Notes: generated by a model not told the origin, from the sequence alone. A stretch of 64,000 nucleotides of DNA from CAIUGU01 sp965279735 (GCA_965279735.1 OZ257260.1:496001-560000); one strand, 5' to 3'. Positions 1 to 8,677 are shown, counted from the first letter of the stretch. Numbers and translations: made by a program.

Positions 1-2
1 CG

Positions 3-1160
3 AGTTTTCTTACAGACATCTCGTCCGAGATGGTCAACAGCATCCTGCCGGTTTACCTAGTGCTGCATCTGCGGCTAAGTCCCATGCAGTACGGGGCGAT
101 CGATGGCGTCTACAACGGTTTCGCGATCGTCCTGATGAGCCTTTTTGCAGGCTGGCTGGCAGACAGGTCCAGCCGGCAGAAGGAAGTGGCGGCGGCAGGG
201 TATGGCCTATCGGCGGTGTGCAAGCTCCTTTTGCTCGCCGCAGGTGGGGCGTGGGGCTGGATCATGCTGGTCACAGGGCTTGATCGACTCGGCAAGGGGA
301 TTCGTAGCGCCCCCCGTGACGCACTTATCTCCCTCAATACGGACCGGGCGCATCTGGCAAGTGCGTTCGGTGTGCATCGCGCGATGGACGCGGCCGGGGC
401 ATTGATCGGACCTTTGCTCGCGTTCTTTCTGCTCGCCCAGCTTCCGGGTGCGTTCGATGTGCTGTGGATCATCAGTTTCGTTTTCGCGTGCCTTGGAGCT
501 GCAGCGCTTTGGCTCTTTGTCCCACGGAGTGATCGTGGGGCCAAGTCTCCACTGCCGATTGAAGCTCCTCTGGCGCGCAAAGTGGCAGTGCCGATCCTTT
601 CCAGTCCAAAATTCGTTGCCTTGCTGGGATGTGCGACCCTCCTTGCGGTTGCAACGATCAGTGACGGGTTCGTCTATCTCCTGTTGCAGGCGAAGGGCGG
701 TACCAACGCAGGTTTTGTTCCACTGTTCTATGTGATGACAGCCGGGGCTTACATGCTGTTTTCGATTCCGGCGGGGCGCCTTGCCGACCGCATTGGCCGG
801 ATACCGGTACTGGTCAGCGGCTACTTCATCTTGATGCTGGTCTATGCAGTGCTGCTCTACGCCCCGGGGCACAGTGTTGCCGTGCTGGTCGGTTGCCTGT
901 TGCTGTTCGGGCTGTATTACGCTGCTACCGAAGGAGTGCTGGTTGCTCTCGCAAGTACCATTCTTCCCCCGGAACGCAGGACAGTCGGCATTGCCTTCCT
1001 CGCCACCGGCATCGGTCTTGGCAAGATGATTTCATCCGTATTGTTCGGCTGGTTCTGGCAAGTGGGTGGTGAGACAAGGTCGATCCTCATCTTTACAGTG
1101 GCGCTTCTCGTGGCGGGTACTGTCACGGTGATCTGGCTGCGCCGTTGCCGTTTTGAATGA
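3..1160 (+). CDS. MFS transporter, 5' end missing
   Basis: The reading frame is open to the left edge, and the codons before the first ATG (base 30) spell SFLTDISSEM, the normal beginning of the first helix in one group of major facilitator transporters. The true start therefore lies outside the window. About 385 residues are visible. The loop 2-3 signature GWLADRSSR is at visible residues 50-58 and a second copy, GRLADRIGR, at about 258-266. This is the expected two-fold repeat of a 12-helix MFS protein in the inner membrane. The substrate cannot be read from sequence. The stop codon is followed at once by the next gene, so the two are probably co-transcribed. Confidence 0.9.
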   Translation, partial: SFLTDISSEMVNSILPVYLVLHLRLSPMQYGAIDGVYNGFAIVLMSLFAGWLADRSSRQKEVAAAGYGLSAVCKLLLLAAGGAWGWIMLVTGLDRLGKGIRSAPRDALISLNTDRAHLASAFGVHRAMDAAGALIGPLLAFFLLAQLPGAFDVLWIISFVFACLGAAALWLFVPRSDRGAKSPLPIEAPLARKVAVPILSSPKFVALLGCATLLAVATISDGFVYLLLQAKGGTNAGFVPLFYVMTAGAYMLFSIPAGRLADRIGRIPVLVSGYFILMLVYAVLLYAPGHSVAVLVGCLLLFGLYYAATEGVLVALASTILPPERRTVGIAFLATGIGLGKMISSVLFGWFWQVGGETRSILIFTVALLVAGTVTVIWLRRCRFE

Positions 1161-1172
1161 GTGCGTCTCGCG

Positions 1173-2303
1173 ATGAACAACAAATCTGGCCCCCTTCGGA
1201 TATTCCTGGCGCTCTGTGTCGTAGGGATACTGGTATTCGCGGGCGCGATTTACTGGGCAAAAACCCGGATGTCCGATGTGCCGGCAACGATTGTTGCCTC
1301 GCCTGTGGAGCCGGAGGCCCTTCCGGACAATCCTCCAATTGAAAGTATCCCGGAGCCCGAAGCAGCAGCGTCACTGGTTCCGCAGACGGATACTGTTGCC
1401 GCACCTCTCCCGAAACCCGCCGCTCCCGCGGTGCCACTGCGCATTTTCTTTCGGTACACGGGGCTCGATGCTCACTATGGAAAGCTGGCCTATGTAGATG
1501 GCCCGACCAGTGATCGAAAATTTGCTGAAGCCATTTCCTGCGAAGTTGCGTACATCGCCGGCGGGCACGGAATCTGCCTCGCTGCAAAGCGCGGTGTCTT
1601 CACCACTTATTCCGGGAAAATGTTCGACGCGGCGACTTTCGCAACACTCGCGGAATTCCCGCTGCAGGGTGTGCCGAGCCGCAATCGATTGTCTGCCGAT
1701 GGCACACTCGCGGCCTATACGGTCTTCCTGACGGGCCATGGTTACAGCTCCGTCGACTTCACCACGCAGACGATCATCCTCGAAGCGCCCAGCGCAAAAG
1801 TCGTGGCCGATCTCGAGATGGACTTCGTCGTCACGCGTGACGGCCAGACAATCAAGGAACAGGACTTCAATTTCTGGGGCGTGACTTTCTCGCCGGATTC
1901 GAAGCTGTTCTATGCCACCCTTTCGACAGGCGGAAAACATTTACTGGTCAGGGGCGATATCGCCGCCCGCACGATGGAGGTCATCCATGAAAACGTGGAG
2001 TGCCCGTCGTTGTCGCCGGATGGAAAACGCATTGCCTACAAGAAGCGCTTCACCATCGATGGCAGGCTTGTGTGGCAACTGCATGTCCTCGACATTGCGA
2101 CCGGCAAGGAAACCGCCCTTGCCGAACAGCGCAGCATCGATGATCAGCTGGAGTGGCTGGATAGCGCACATGTCCTGTATTCAGTCCCCGAGGGCGACGG
2201 GAATTCCGGCGGTGGCACCGACATCTGGGTGGCTTCGACGGACGGCAAGAACAAGCCCCGGCTCTACCTTTCCAGCGCCTATTCCCCCTCGGTGGCGCGC
2301 TGA
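1173..2303 (+). CDS. Membrane-anchored TolB-like (PD40) beta-propeller protein
   Basis: A 376-residue protein. One hydrophobic segment near residues 8-27 acts as an uncleaved signal anchor; a Pro/Glu/Ala-rich linker (about 35-90) follows, then a periplasmic domain. Repeats of the WD40-like PD40 type are visible, with FSPDSKLFY and LSPDGKRIAY as blade signatures and a final blade containing TDIWVASTDG. Such propellers usually bind protein or glycan partners; no catalytic motif is seen. I chose the ATG at 1173; an in-frame GTG at 1161 directly after the transporter stop is also possible, and neither has a strong ribosome binding site. It is probably in one transcript with the transporter. Its exact role is unknown. 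Confidence 0.75.
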   Translation: MNNKSGPLRIFLALCVVGILVFAGAIYWAKTRMSDVPATIVASPVEPEALPDNPPIESIPEPEAAASLVPQTDTVAAPLPKPAAPAVPLRIFFRYTGLDAHYGKLAYVDGPTSDRKFAEAISCEVAYIAGGHGICLAAKRGVFTTYSGKMFDAATFATLAEFPLQGVPSRNRLSADGTLAAYTVFLTGHGYSSVDFTTQTIILEAPSAKVVADLEMDFVVTRDGQTIKEQDFNFWGVTFSPDSKLFYATLSTGGKHLLVRGDIAARTMEVIHENVECPSLSPDGKRIAYKKRFTIDGRLVWQLHVLDIATGKETALAEQRSIDDQLEWLDSAHVLYSVPEGDGNSGGGTDIWVASTDGKNKPRLYLSSAYSPSVAR

Positions 2304-2334
2304 CCCTGCATTTCCTTGCGCCCGCCGGGCAAAA

Positions 2335-2356
2335 GTGTGAACTGGTGTCGAGCTGG
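2335..2356 (+). promoter_or_regulatory. Possible upstream activator site (imperfect 11-12 bp direct repeat)
   Basis: GTGTGAACTGG (2335-2345) and GTGTCGAGCTGG (2345-2356) form an imperfect tandem repeat about 80-100 bp upstream of the sigma-54 -24 element. That is where enhancer-binding proteins of sigma-54 promoters normally sit. The match to any known regulator is not established; the region also contains TGTC with a partial inverted partner, reminiscent of but not equal to the GlrR consensus TGTC-N10-GACA. Confidence 0.3.
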
Positions 2357-2403
2357 CTTACATATTCTCTGAAGCTCCGAAGTCCGGCGGTCAAAAAAAT
2401 ATA

Positions 2404-2416
2404 TTAATTATTGATT
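2404..2416 (-). promoter_or_regulatory. Possible IHF binding site
   Basis: Within a very AT-rich stretch (about 2390-2435), TTA-N4-TTGATT matches the reverse of the IHF consensus WATCAA-N4-TTR with one mismatch. It lies between the putative activator repeat and the sigma-54 promoter, which is the usual place for an IHF bend. Confidence 0.4.
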
Positions 2417-2435
2417 TGTAAGGATTATTTAATTC

Positions 2436-2451
2436 TGGCACATGCGTTGCA
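2436..2451 (+). promoter_or_regulatory. Sigma-54 promoter of the PEP-CTERM gene
   Basis: TGGCAC-N5-TTGCA: GG (2437-2438) and GC (2449-2450) are 10 bp apart, exactly the -24/-12 spacing required by RpoN. All bases of the core consensus TGGCAC...TTGC(A/T) are matched. The expected start of transcription is near 2463, about 58 bases before the chosen start codon. Known PEP-CTERM proteins in other bacteria are activated by the PrsK/PrsR sigma-54 system, so the position makes biological sense. Confidence 0.82.
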
Positions 2452-2520
2452 GACATCTGGGGCAGGAAGCTCGCTTAAGACCGTCTGCAACTTGACCGCA
2501 TGCCCAGGGAAGTTCGATCC

Positions 2521-3123
2521 GTGAACAAAACCAAGACTCGACTGCTAGCTCTGGCTGCCTTGGCCGCCGCTTCAGTAACCGCCGCCCACGCCACGCCGGC
2601 CATCTGGACGGACTGGGTTGATCCGGCAGACAAGAAGATCTCCGCCGGGCAGACGTTTCAGTACACGCACATCATCACTGACGCCGGAAGCGGAAGCTTC
2701 ATCCCTGGCGTAGACACCATCTCCAGTGCCTCGTTGACACTTTGGCTGTACGACGACGCGTTCTTTGGCGATATCCCGCTGATTGGGGATGCTCCCGAAG
2801 CGGTTTCGTTCAGCTTTGACGGCAGCGCCTGGTCGGGTGCCCAAGCTGTCGGTGGTAACAGCTGGTTCGAACAGACCTTCAGTTTCTTCTCGCTGGCTAA
2901 TCTGTTGAGCGATGGCGTTATCAACGTGGGGCTGCGCGGAAACGCTGGCGACTTCATGTTCGACAAGTCGTTCCTGACCGTGAAGGGTGACAAAGGCGTA
3001 GGCGGCACGGGTGGTATCGGCGGCGCAACAAGCGTTCCGGAGCCTGGCACCCTGTTGATGTTTGGGCTCGGCATGCTGGGAGTGGGTTTTGCCGGCCGAC
3101 GCAAGCAGCGGAATGCCGCCTGA
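2521..3123 (+). CDS. PEP-CTERM sorting domain surface protein
   Basis: A 200-residue secreted protein. It starts with a typical signal peptide (MNKTKTRLL, an Ala-rich core, then AHA before ATPAIW). It ends with the tripartite PEP-CTERM tail: VPEPGT, a hydrophobic helix with LMFGLGMLGVGF, then the basic end GRRKQR. Exosortases recognise such tails, cut them, and release or anchor the protein at the cell surface with the EPS. The middle part is a beta-rich domain I do not recognise. The GTG at 2521 is preferred because AGGGA lies about 10 bases upstream and the signal peptide then begins correctly; the in-frame ATG at 2500 lacks a ribosome binding site. It is a single-gene unit with its own sigma-54 promoter and terminator. 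Confidence 0.88.
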   Translation: MNKTKTRLLALAALAAASVTAAHATPAIWTDWVDPADKKISAGQTFQYTHIITDAGSGSFIPGVDTISSASLTLWLYDDAFFGDIPLIGDAPEAVSFSFDGSAWSGAQAVGGNSWFEQTFSFFSLANLLSDGVINVGLRGNAGDFMFDKSFLTVKGDKGVGGTGGIGGATSVPEPGTLLMFGLGMLGVGFAGRRKQRNAA

Positions 3124-3150
3124 CGGGACTTCCGCAAACGGACAGTTGAT

Positions 3151-3179
3151 AAAAAACCCCGCATCGCGGGGTTTTTTTT
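3151..3179. terminator. Bidirectional rho-independent terminator
   Basis: A6 then CCCCGC, loop ATC, GCGGGG, then T8. The A-tract and T-tract flank a perfect 6-bp GC stem, so it can end transcription of the PEP-CTERM gene (plus strand) and of the convergent sugar transferase gene (minus strand). Confidence 0.93.
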
Positions 3180-3225
3180 GGTCGATGCCTTTTAGAGATG
3201 CGGCCCGACGGTTGGGCATCGCTGC

Positions 3226-4632
3226 TCAGTAAGCCGTGCGGTCATTCAGCATCTTGAAGACAGTCTTGGCCAGGATCTTGATGTCCAGAAAAACGGACCA
3301 GTGCCGGAGATACTCAAGGTCGTAATGAACGCGGGCCTCCATCTGCTCGATGTTCTTGGTTTCGCCGCGCAGGCCGTTGACCTGGGCAAGTCCGGTAATC
3401 CCGGGCAGCACTTTGTGGCGCGACATGTAGCCTTTGATGAGCTTCCGGTACATCTCGTTGTGCGCCACGGCGTGAGGCCGAGGGCCCACGAGGCTCATGC
3501 GCCCCTGAAGGACATTGATCAACTGGGGCAGTTCGTCCAGGGAATACCGACGGAGAAACTTTCCGATGCGCGTGATGCGTGCGTCATCGAGGGACGCCTG
3601 ACGGATCTCCGGCCCGTTCTCCATGACTGTCATCGTCCGGAACTTGTAGACAGTGATCTGGCGACCGTCGAGTCCATAGCGAAGTTGCCGGAAAACGGCG
3701 GGACCAGGAGACGACAAACGGACCACCAATGCGATGACAGCCATGAGAGGCAGGATGCAAATCGTGATCAACGAAGCCAGGATGACATCGCTGATGCGCT
3801 TCGTCAGGCCGCGATAGCCGTAAAAGGGGGTTTCGCACATGGCTACTACGGGAAATCCTGCCACTTCTCCCATTCGTGCCTGCACAAGGTCAAAAACAAA
3901 AACATCGGGAACGTAGTAGATGGAGACGGTCGTATCGCGGAGCTCGTCAAGGAGATCGAGCACCCGGCGCACGTGGCGCATTGGCAGCGCTACAAACACC
4001 ACGTCGATGTTGTTTTTCTTGATGAATTCCGTCATCTCGGAAAGTTTTCCGCGCAACTCGGTGTTTTCCTCGACGCCCAGCCGTCGTGGGCTGCGGTCGT
4101 CGAAGAAACCCGCGACTGACAAGCCGTTGCCGGATGTCGTCGTCAGGCGATGTGCGAGCGAGAGACTGACTTCGTTGCAACCGGCGAATACGACGCTACG
4201 GGAGTTTTCCTTCGAGTAGACGATGCGCCGCAGCCATTCCTGCAGAACGAGGGTGCACAGGATCAAAAAGGGCAGAGTGATGATCGCCCACGGCAGTACG
4301 AGTCGCCGGGGCAGGTCTTCAGATGACTTGGTGGCATACCCTATCGCGAACAAGACGCCCAGAAGGATCAGCCAGCGGATCAATACGGCGACCACCAAAG
4401 GCGCCCGCTGAGATACCAGCTGCAGGTTCATGCTGCGCGAAACAGGCAGAAGGATGATGGCGAGAACGCCCGCCAGCACGGTCATCACGAGGATGGGCTG
4501 GGTAATTTCCATGCCAAGGACATTGGCAATGGTGAGCAGCGAGACCACTGCGATCACTGCAGGAAGGAACATCTGCAGGAGCGTGATGACCGCGACGGAA
4601 AAACTGTTCTTCAAGACGACCTGGTCAGTCAT
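3226..4632 (-). CDS. wcaJ: Undecaprenyl-phosphate glucose phosphotransferase (WcaJ type)
   Basis: A 468-residue polyisoprenyl-phosphate hexose-1-phosphate transferase that starts EPS repeat-unit synthesis by moving a sugar phosphate, probably glucose-1-P, from UDP-sugar to undecaprenyl phosphate. N-terminal membrane segments (about 10-125) are followed by a Rossmann-like CoA_binding_3 domain (about 145-260), then a membrane helix near 285-305 that leads into the catalytic domain: VYKFRTM, RRYSLDELPQ, SLVGPRPHAVAHNE and GITGLAQVNGLRGET. The last part through DRTAY closely resembles E. coli WcaJ, and full length agrees with that family. A good ribosome binding site (AAGGAAGG) precedes the ATG at 4632. 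It points away from the rest of the cluster and ends at the shared terminator. Confidence 0.93.
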   Translation of the reverse strand: MTDQVVLKNSFSVAVITLLQMFLPAVIAVVSLLTIANVLGMEITQPILVMTVLAGVLAIILLPVSRSMNLQLVSQRAPLVVAVLIRWLILLGVLFAIGYATKSSEDLPRRLVLPWAIITLPFLILCTLVLQEWLRRIVYSKENSRSVVFAGCNEVSLSLAHRLTTTSGNGLSVAGFFDDRSPRRLGVEENTELRGKLSEMTEFIKKNNIDVVFVALPMRHVRRVLDLLDELRDTTVSIYYVPDVFVFDLVQARMGEVAGFPVVAMCETPFYGYRGLTKRISDVILASLITICILPLMAVIALVVRLSSPGPAVFRQLRYGLDGRQITVYKFRTMTVMENGPEIRQASLDDARITRIGKFLRRYSLDELPQLINVLQGRMSLVGPRPHAVAHNEMYRKLIKGYMSRHKVLPGITGLAQVNGLRGETKNIEQMEARVHYDLEYLRHWSVFLDIKILAKTVFKMLNDRTAY

Positions 4633-5032
4633 CCCTTGCCTTCCTTACAACCTTTGGAGTTTGCATGCACCCTTGGGTAGCTGCAGGCATCGATATTGGC
4701 TTTTCCCCCCTCACAGAACAAGGGGATAGGCTGCATGCTGGATGCCAGCAAGCCTACGGAAGCGCGGTCAACGGTCGATCTGTGAACTGGTTCTCGGGAA
4801 TACCCTCGTCGCCACAACGTTGGGACAATTCGGGAAGACGATAAACAACCGGCCGAAGCGCTGGCCGGAAGCGATGCTGAAAATCGCCTCGTTGACTGTA
4901 AGAAAATCCGCCACCGTGTCTGGTTGGGGCGGAACGTGCACCACTCCCTGCGTCAATCGAGCCGGGAAGTATTACGATGCCGCGGTTCGTACAAGGTGGA
5001 ATCCCGCCGGCATCCCGCAGGACGATATTGCA
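4633..5032. other. 400-bp divergent intergenic region
   Basis: This region lies between the wcaJ start and the next rightward gene. An open frame runs through its right part in phase with the following gene, but its translation is unlike a protein (low complexity, no conserved segment), so I treat it as non-coding. It should hold the promoters for both directions, but I find no convincing -10/-35 pair and no sigma-54 site. It contains one perfect 6-bp hairpin (4849-4868). Confidence 0.6.
4849..4868. repeat. Perfect inverted repeat CCGGCC-N8-GGCCGG
   Basis: CCGGCC (4849-4854) and GGCCGG (4863-4868) flank the 8-base loop GAAGCGCT. No T-tract follows, so it is not a terminator. It could be an operator or a leader hairpin of the 5033 gene, or chance. 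Confidence 0.4.
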
Positions 5033-6343
5033 ATGGCCACATCCTCAGCCGCTTCTGCTTCCCGCGACGGGCAATTTTCATGGCGTGAATTCCTCGTCCA
5101 CCTCGGGTTGGCGCTTGGGCTCCTGGCGCTCAGCCTTTTTCTCCACGTTGAGCGCCCTGTCGACTACCTGCGGCTGGTTGCTGAGGACAACTTCGGCGAG
5201 TACGCATCTGCAGTGGCCTGGCTCTTGATGGCTTTCTTCTTTGGTCTGCTGTCCCTACGCGCTTCGGATCGAACTCGCCGCATCCTCTGGGCGGTATTTG
5301 CTTTTGGCGCCTTTTTTGTTGGCATGGAAGAGATCAGCTGGGGACAGAGGATCCTCGGGATCCCAACGCCAGAGGCGTTGCAGGAAATCAATTCCCAGGG
5401 CGAGCTGACGCTGCACAACATCCTGGTGCCGGACGACAGCCTGCACATGATCGCAGCGTGGGTAATCCTTCTGGGTACCACAGCTTCGGTTTTGCTCGAG
5501 CTGGCTGCGACGCCTGCGCGTCCTGCGCTGGCCGGTTTGCGCGCATGGCTCGATCGAGTCGGTTTCCCGCTGGTGCCCATTGTGCTTGCCCCCTGGTTCC
5601 TGCTCACCGTCTACCTCTTCCGGTTTGCGCCGATGGTCAAGAACGATGAGATGGGCGAGCTCACTTTTGGGCTTGGCCTCGCGTTTTTCGGCCTCTACGC
5701 CTGGATGAAATTTGGTGCCGGGAAAACATGGCAACCTTCGCGCAGGGTATTGAGTGCAGCACTCCTCTTCATATTCATTGCAGTCGCCACGCAAATACTG
5801 ATGAGCTTTGGTCACGAAGGGGGGTTGGGTGACCGCATCCGCCGCTCTGCGACGCGCGACTATCCCGCCCTCGGTATGTACAGGCAGGCGGACATGTTGT
5901 TTGCGTACATGGAAGCACATCCACAATATCTGCGAGCGGATACGCGGGTAGCCTGGGCTCGCCAGCTGCTTGCGCGCGGCGAACCCGATGCGGCTGCCAA
6001 GGTATTGCAAGAAGCGCTGGCAGATCTTCGCCGTTCAGGGCGTCCGGTCGATGCCGTATATCTAAGGGATGAAGGAGGGGTCCTCCTGTTGAGCGGCAAG
6101 AAGCAGGAAGCCATGGGTTTGCTGGAACGCGCCCTTGCGCTTGACGAGACCGCTTTGTCAGCGAGTGCCGGGACGAAGCGGGCAGAGCTGTTGTGGTCGC
6201 AGGCGCGTACCAAGGCAGCCATGCAGGATTTCGATGGCGCACGGAAACTGGCGGAAGAAGCGCGGACTGCTGCACCGTCCGCAGAACAGGCGAAACAGAT
6301 TCGTAACTGGATTCTGGCGTTGGGCGGTGCCGATAGCGAATGA
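5033..6343 (+). CDS. Seven-helix membrane protein with TPR-like C-terminus, function unknown
   Basis: A 436-residue protein. About seven hydrophobic helices fill residues 18-270. Helix 3 runs into the striking sequence GMEEISWGQRILG, followed by INSQGELTLHN. I recall this EISWGQR...E.x.LHN pattern from uncharacterised membrane proteins, but I know no function. The C-terminal third is soluble and helical, with repeats resembling TPRs (AKVLQEALADL, AMGLLERALAL, ARKLAEEARTA). The start at 5033 gives a normal N-terminus (MATSSAASAS). It lies just upstream of the glycosyltransferase genes and is read in the same direction. The conserved acidic and polar residues in a membrane helix suggest a catalytic or transport role, but this is inference. 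Confidence 0.65.
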   Translation: MATSSAASASRDGQFSWREFLVHLGLALGLLALSLFLHVERPVDYLRLVAEDNFGEYASAVAWLLMAFFFGLLSLRASDRTRRILWAVFAFGAFFVGMEEISWGQRILGIPTPEALQEINSQGELTLHNILVPDDSLHMIAAWVILLGTTASVLLELAATPARPALAGLRAWLDRVGFPLVPIVLAPWFLLTVYLFRFAPMVKNDEMGELTFGLGLAFFGLYAWMKFGAGKTWQPSRRVLSAALLFIFIAVATQILMSFGHEGGLGDRIRRSATRDYPALGMYRQADMLFAYMEAHPQYLRADTRVAWARQLLARGEPDAAAKVLQEALADLRRSGRPVDAVYLRDEGGVLLLSGKKQEAMGLLERALALDETALSASAGTKRAELLWSQARTKAAMQDFDGARKLAEEARTAAPSAEQAKQIRNWILALGGADSE

Positions 6344-6379
6344 CCGGTTTGGGGTGCCGGCACAACGCAGATAATCCAC

Positions 6380-7540
6380 ATGCCCCTACAGCGCATTCTT
6401 GTTTCGGCGTACGAGTACCACCCAAAAGGGGTTTCAGAGGCATGGACCGCGTCCCAGCTCGTTGCCGCCTTGAGACGCCGCGGACACAGGGTTGTCGTCA
6501 CTACCCGGGCCACTCGCAACAAACCGCGTTGGTATGGCGTTGCCCGCTTGCCCTGCGTGATTCCGAAGTGGCCGCAGCTTTGGGCCCCCAACTACCTCGA
6601 GTACCTGTTCCGGAGCACTCGGGTCGCAGCGCGCCTGCAGCGCAAGATCTCACTGGTTCAGCATATTTCGCCTATCACGCTGCGTGCTCCGAACCTGCTG
6701 GGCCTGCTGAAAGTCCCTTTCATCTGGGGGCCGGTCGGAGGTTGCATCCCTTTTCCTCCAGGGTTTGAGCGCTATGGGCGTGAATCGGGACTGCTCAATC
6801 ATCTCAGGCAGATGGACAGTTTCCGGCTCAATCACGATCCCTCGCTGCTCTTCACCATGCGAAGTGCCGCCAGGATCATTGTCACTTCTTCGATGGCAGG
6901 CGCCATGCTTCCTGAGAACTACCGAAGCAAAGCGGTGGTCATTCCGGAAGGCCTCGCCGCAGGGTCGGTCCTGCCCGGTCCTGCGGGCGAAGAGCCCTAC
7001 ATTTTTTCAAGCGGCAGACTGCTTTCGTATAAAGGACTGGATCTGCTGATCAGGGCGTTTGCGCAGTTGCAGGCGGCCGATGCAGTGAAGCTCGTTATAC
7101 ATGGCGAAGGCCCGATGCGTTCGCGGCTGCAGCATCTGATCGATACCCTTGGATTGGGCGCCCGAGTCACGCTTGGTGGCTGGGTCGAAAAACAGGAAAG
7201 CCTGCGTTGCATGAGCCGCTCCCTGTTCTGCGTGTTTCCTTCCCTCAAGGAAGCGTTCGGCCACGTCAATCTCGAAGCCATGGCGGCCTGGAAACCGGTC
7301 GTGGTCACAGACTGGGCGGGGCCGCGCGACCTGGTGGAGAACGGAGTAACGGGCATCAAGGTGCTGGGAAAAAATCCTGACGAGCACGTGGCAATGCTTG
7401 CGGGAGCCATGCAGCGATTGGTAGACGATCCGGCGCTCCGCAAGAGCATGGGTGCCGCGGGTGCGGCGCGCGTGGCATCGGAGTACCAGTGGGACGTATT
7501 GGCAAGCCGTTATGAAACGGTTTACGCCGGGCTGGGATAG
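6380..7540 (+). CDS. Glycosyltransferase family 4
   Basis: A 386-residue GT-B enzyme in the cytoplasm that transfers a sugar from a nucleotide donor to the growing lipid-linked repeat unit. The N-terminal acceptor domain begins MPLQRILVSAYEYHP. The C-terminal donor domain shows the GRLLSYKGLDLLIRAF segment, HGEGP, and the E-x7-E signature in SLKEAFGHVNLEAMA. Donor and linkage cannot be predicted. The next gene begins 6 bases after its stop, so the two are translated from one transcript. Confidence 0.88.
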   Translation: MPLQRILVSAYEYHPKGVSEAWTASQLVAALRRRGHRVVVTTRATRNKPRWYGVARLPCVIPKWPQLWAPNYLEYLFRSTRVAARLQRKISLVQHISPITLRAPNLLGLLKVPFIWGPVGGCIPFPPGFERYGRESGLLNHLRQMDSFRLNHDPSLLFTMRSAARIIVTSSMAGAMLPENYRSKAVVIPEGLAAGSVLPGPAGEEPYIFSSGRLLSYKGLDLLIRAFAQLQAADAVKLVIHGEGPMRSRLQHLIDTLGLGARVTLGGWVEKQESLRCMSRSLFCVFPSLKEAFGHVNLEAMAAWKPVVVTDWAGPRDLVENGVTGIKVLGKNPDEHVAMLAGAMQRLVDDPALRKSMGAAGAARVASEYQWDVLASRYETVYAGLG

Positions 7541-7546
7541 GCCACC

Positions 7547-8677
7547 ATGAACAAGGCAGATCCTGCTGGAGCAGTCCTGTTCCTCCTGAATTCACTCACG
7601 ATGGGTGGATCGGAACGGAAGACAGTGCGACTCGCGAATACGCTGGCCGCCGACTATTCCAATGTGGTGATCGCTTACCTCAACGGTCCGGTCACCCTGG
7701 AGCCCGAGGTGAGTTCTGCCGTGCGCCTCGTCCATCTGGAACGAAAGGGAAAGTTTTCCTTCCGTGCCGTCGCAGCGCTTCACAAGGTTGTTCGCGACTT
7801 GGGTGTAAAGACGATCGTTGCCGTGAATCTGTATCCGTGCCTGTACGCCACGCTTCTTCAATGGAGAATGGGGCGACAGAACTTGCGTGTGGTTGCCACT
7901 GTCAATACGACCGAGTTCGTGAGTGTGCAGGAACAGCGGCAGATGCATCTTTACAGGCATGTACTCAAGCGAACCGATCTGGTCGTGTTCGGCGCCCAAT
8001 GCCAGGAACGCTTGTGGGGCGAGCGTTACGGAATTCGCGCTCCCGCTGTAAAGACCGCAGTTCTATACAACGGCATCGATACGCAATATTTTCACAACGA
8101 GGGTCAGTGGCAGACTCGCGGACCGGAATGGCCAGCTGCCAGGTTCATCGTCGGCTCCATCGGCAAGATGAGAGCCGAGAAATCCCAGCACCATCTGCTC
8201 GCTGCAGTGGCGGAGCTGCGAAGCAAAGGCATCGACGCAGGAGCCGTGATCGTGGGCGATGGTCCGCAAAGGGAGATGCTCGAGGCCACCATCGCGCGAC
8301 TCAAAATCGGACCGTATGCATACCTGCCGGGCGAAACCGCCGATGTGCGTGCATACCTTGCGAATTTCGATGTTTTCGTCCTGCCCTCGACGGCAGTGGA
8401 GACTTTTTCCAATGCGGCGCTGGAGGCAATGGCAATGGGCTGTCCCGTCGTTTCCAGCGACGTGGGTGGAATGGCTGAAATGCTGCAGGCGGGTGGAGGT
8501 TTGCTGTACGAGCCGGGTGATGTGCAGGGTCTTGTGGCCTTGCTTGAGACCCTCTCCTTGTCTGCCGGCCAGGTGCGGAAGCTGGGGGAAGAGGCTCGCA
8601 AGGTGGCAATCGAGCGATTCAGCTGGCAGCAGATGCTGGCGCGCTTCAAATCGACCATCCTCGCGCGCGGAATTTGA
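7547..8677 (+). CDS. Glycosyltransferase family 4
   Basis: A 376-residue GT-B enzyme. The N-terminus has NSLTMGGSERKTVRLANTL, the usual glycine-rich loop (GGxE) of GT4 enzymes that contacts the donor phosphate. The donor domain contains GSIGKMRAEKSQHHLL, VGDGPQREML, and VETFSNAALEAMAMGCPVVSSDVGG. It follows the previous GT4 by six bases and probably adds another sugar of the same repeat unit. Specificity is unknown. Confidence 0.88.
   Translation: MNKADPAGAVLFLLNSLTMGGSERKTVRLANTLAADYSNVVIAYLNGPVTLEPEVSSAVRLVHLERKGKFSFRAVAALHKVVRDLGVKTIVAVNLYPCLYATLLQWRMGRQNLRVVATVNTTEFVSVQEQRQMHLYRHVLKRTDLVVFGAQCQERLWGERYGIRAPAVKTAVLYNGIDTQYFHNEGQWQTRGPEWPAARFIVGSIGKMRAEKSQHHLLAAVAELRSKGIDAGAVIVGDGPQREMLEATIARLKIGPYAYLPGETADVRAYLANFDVFVLPSTAVETFSNAALEAMAMGCPVVSSDVGGMAEMLQAGGGLLYEPGDVQGLVALLETLSLSAGQVRKLGEEARKVAIERFSWQQMLARFKSTILARGI

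Noticed and set aside
4742..5032. N-terminal extension of the 7-TM protein
   Set aside because: The 97 extra codons have no conserved segment and cover a likely promoter region; the ATG at 5033 gives a normal start.
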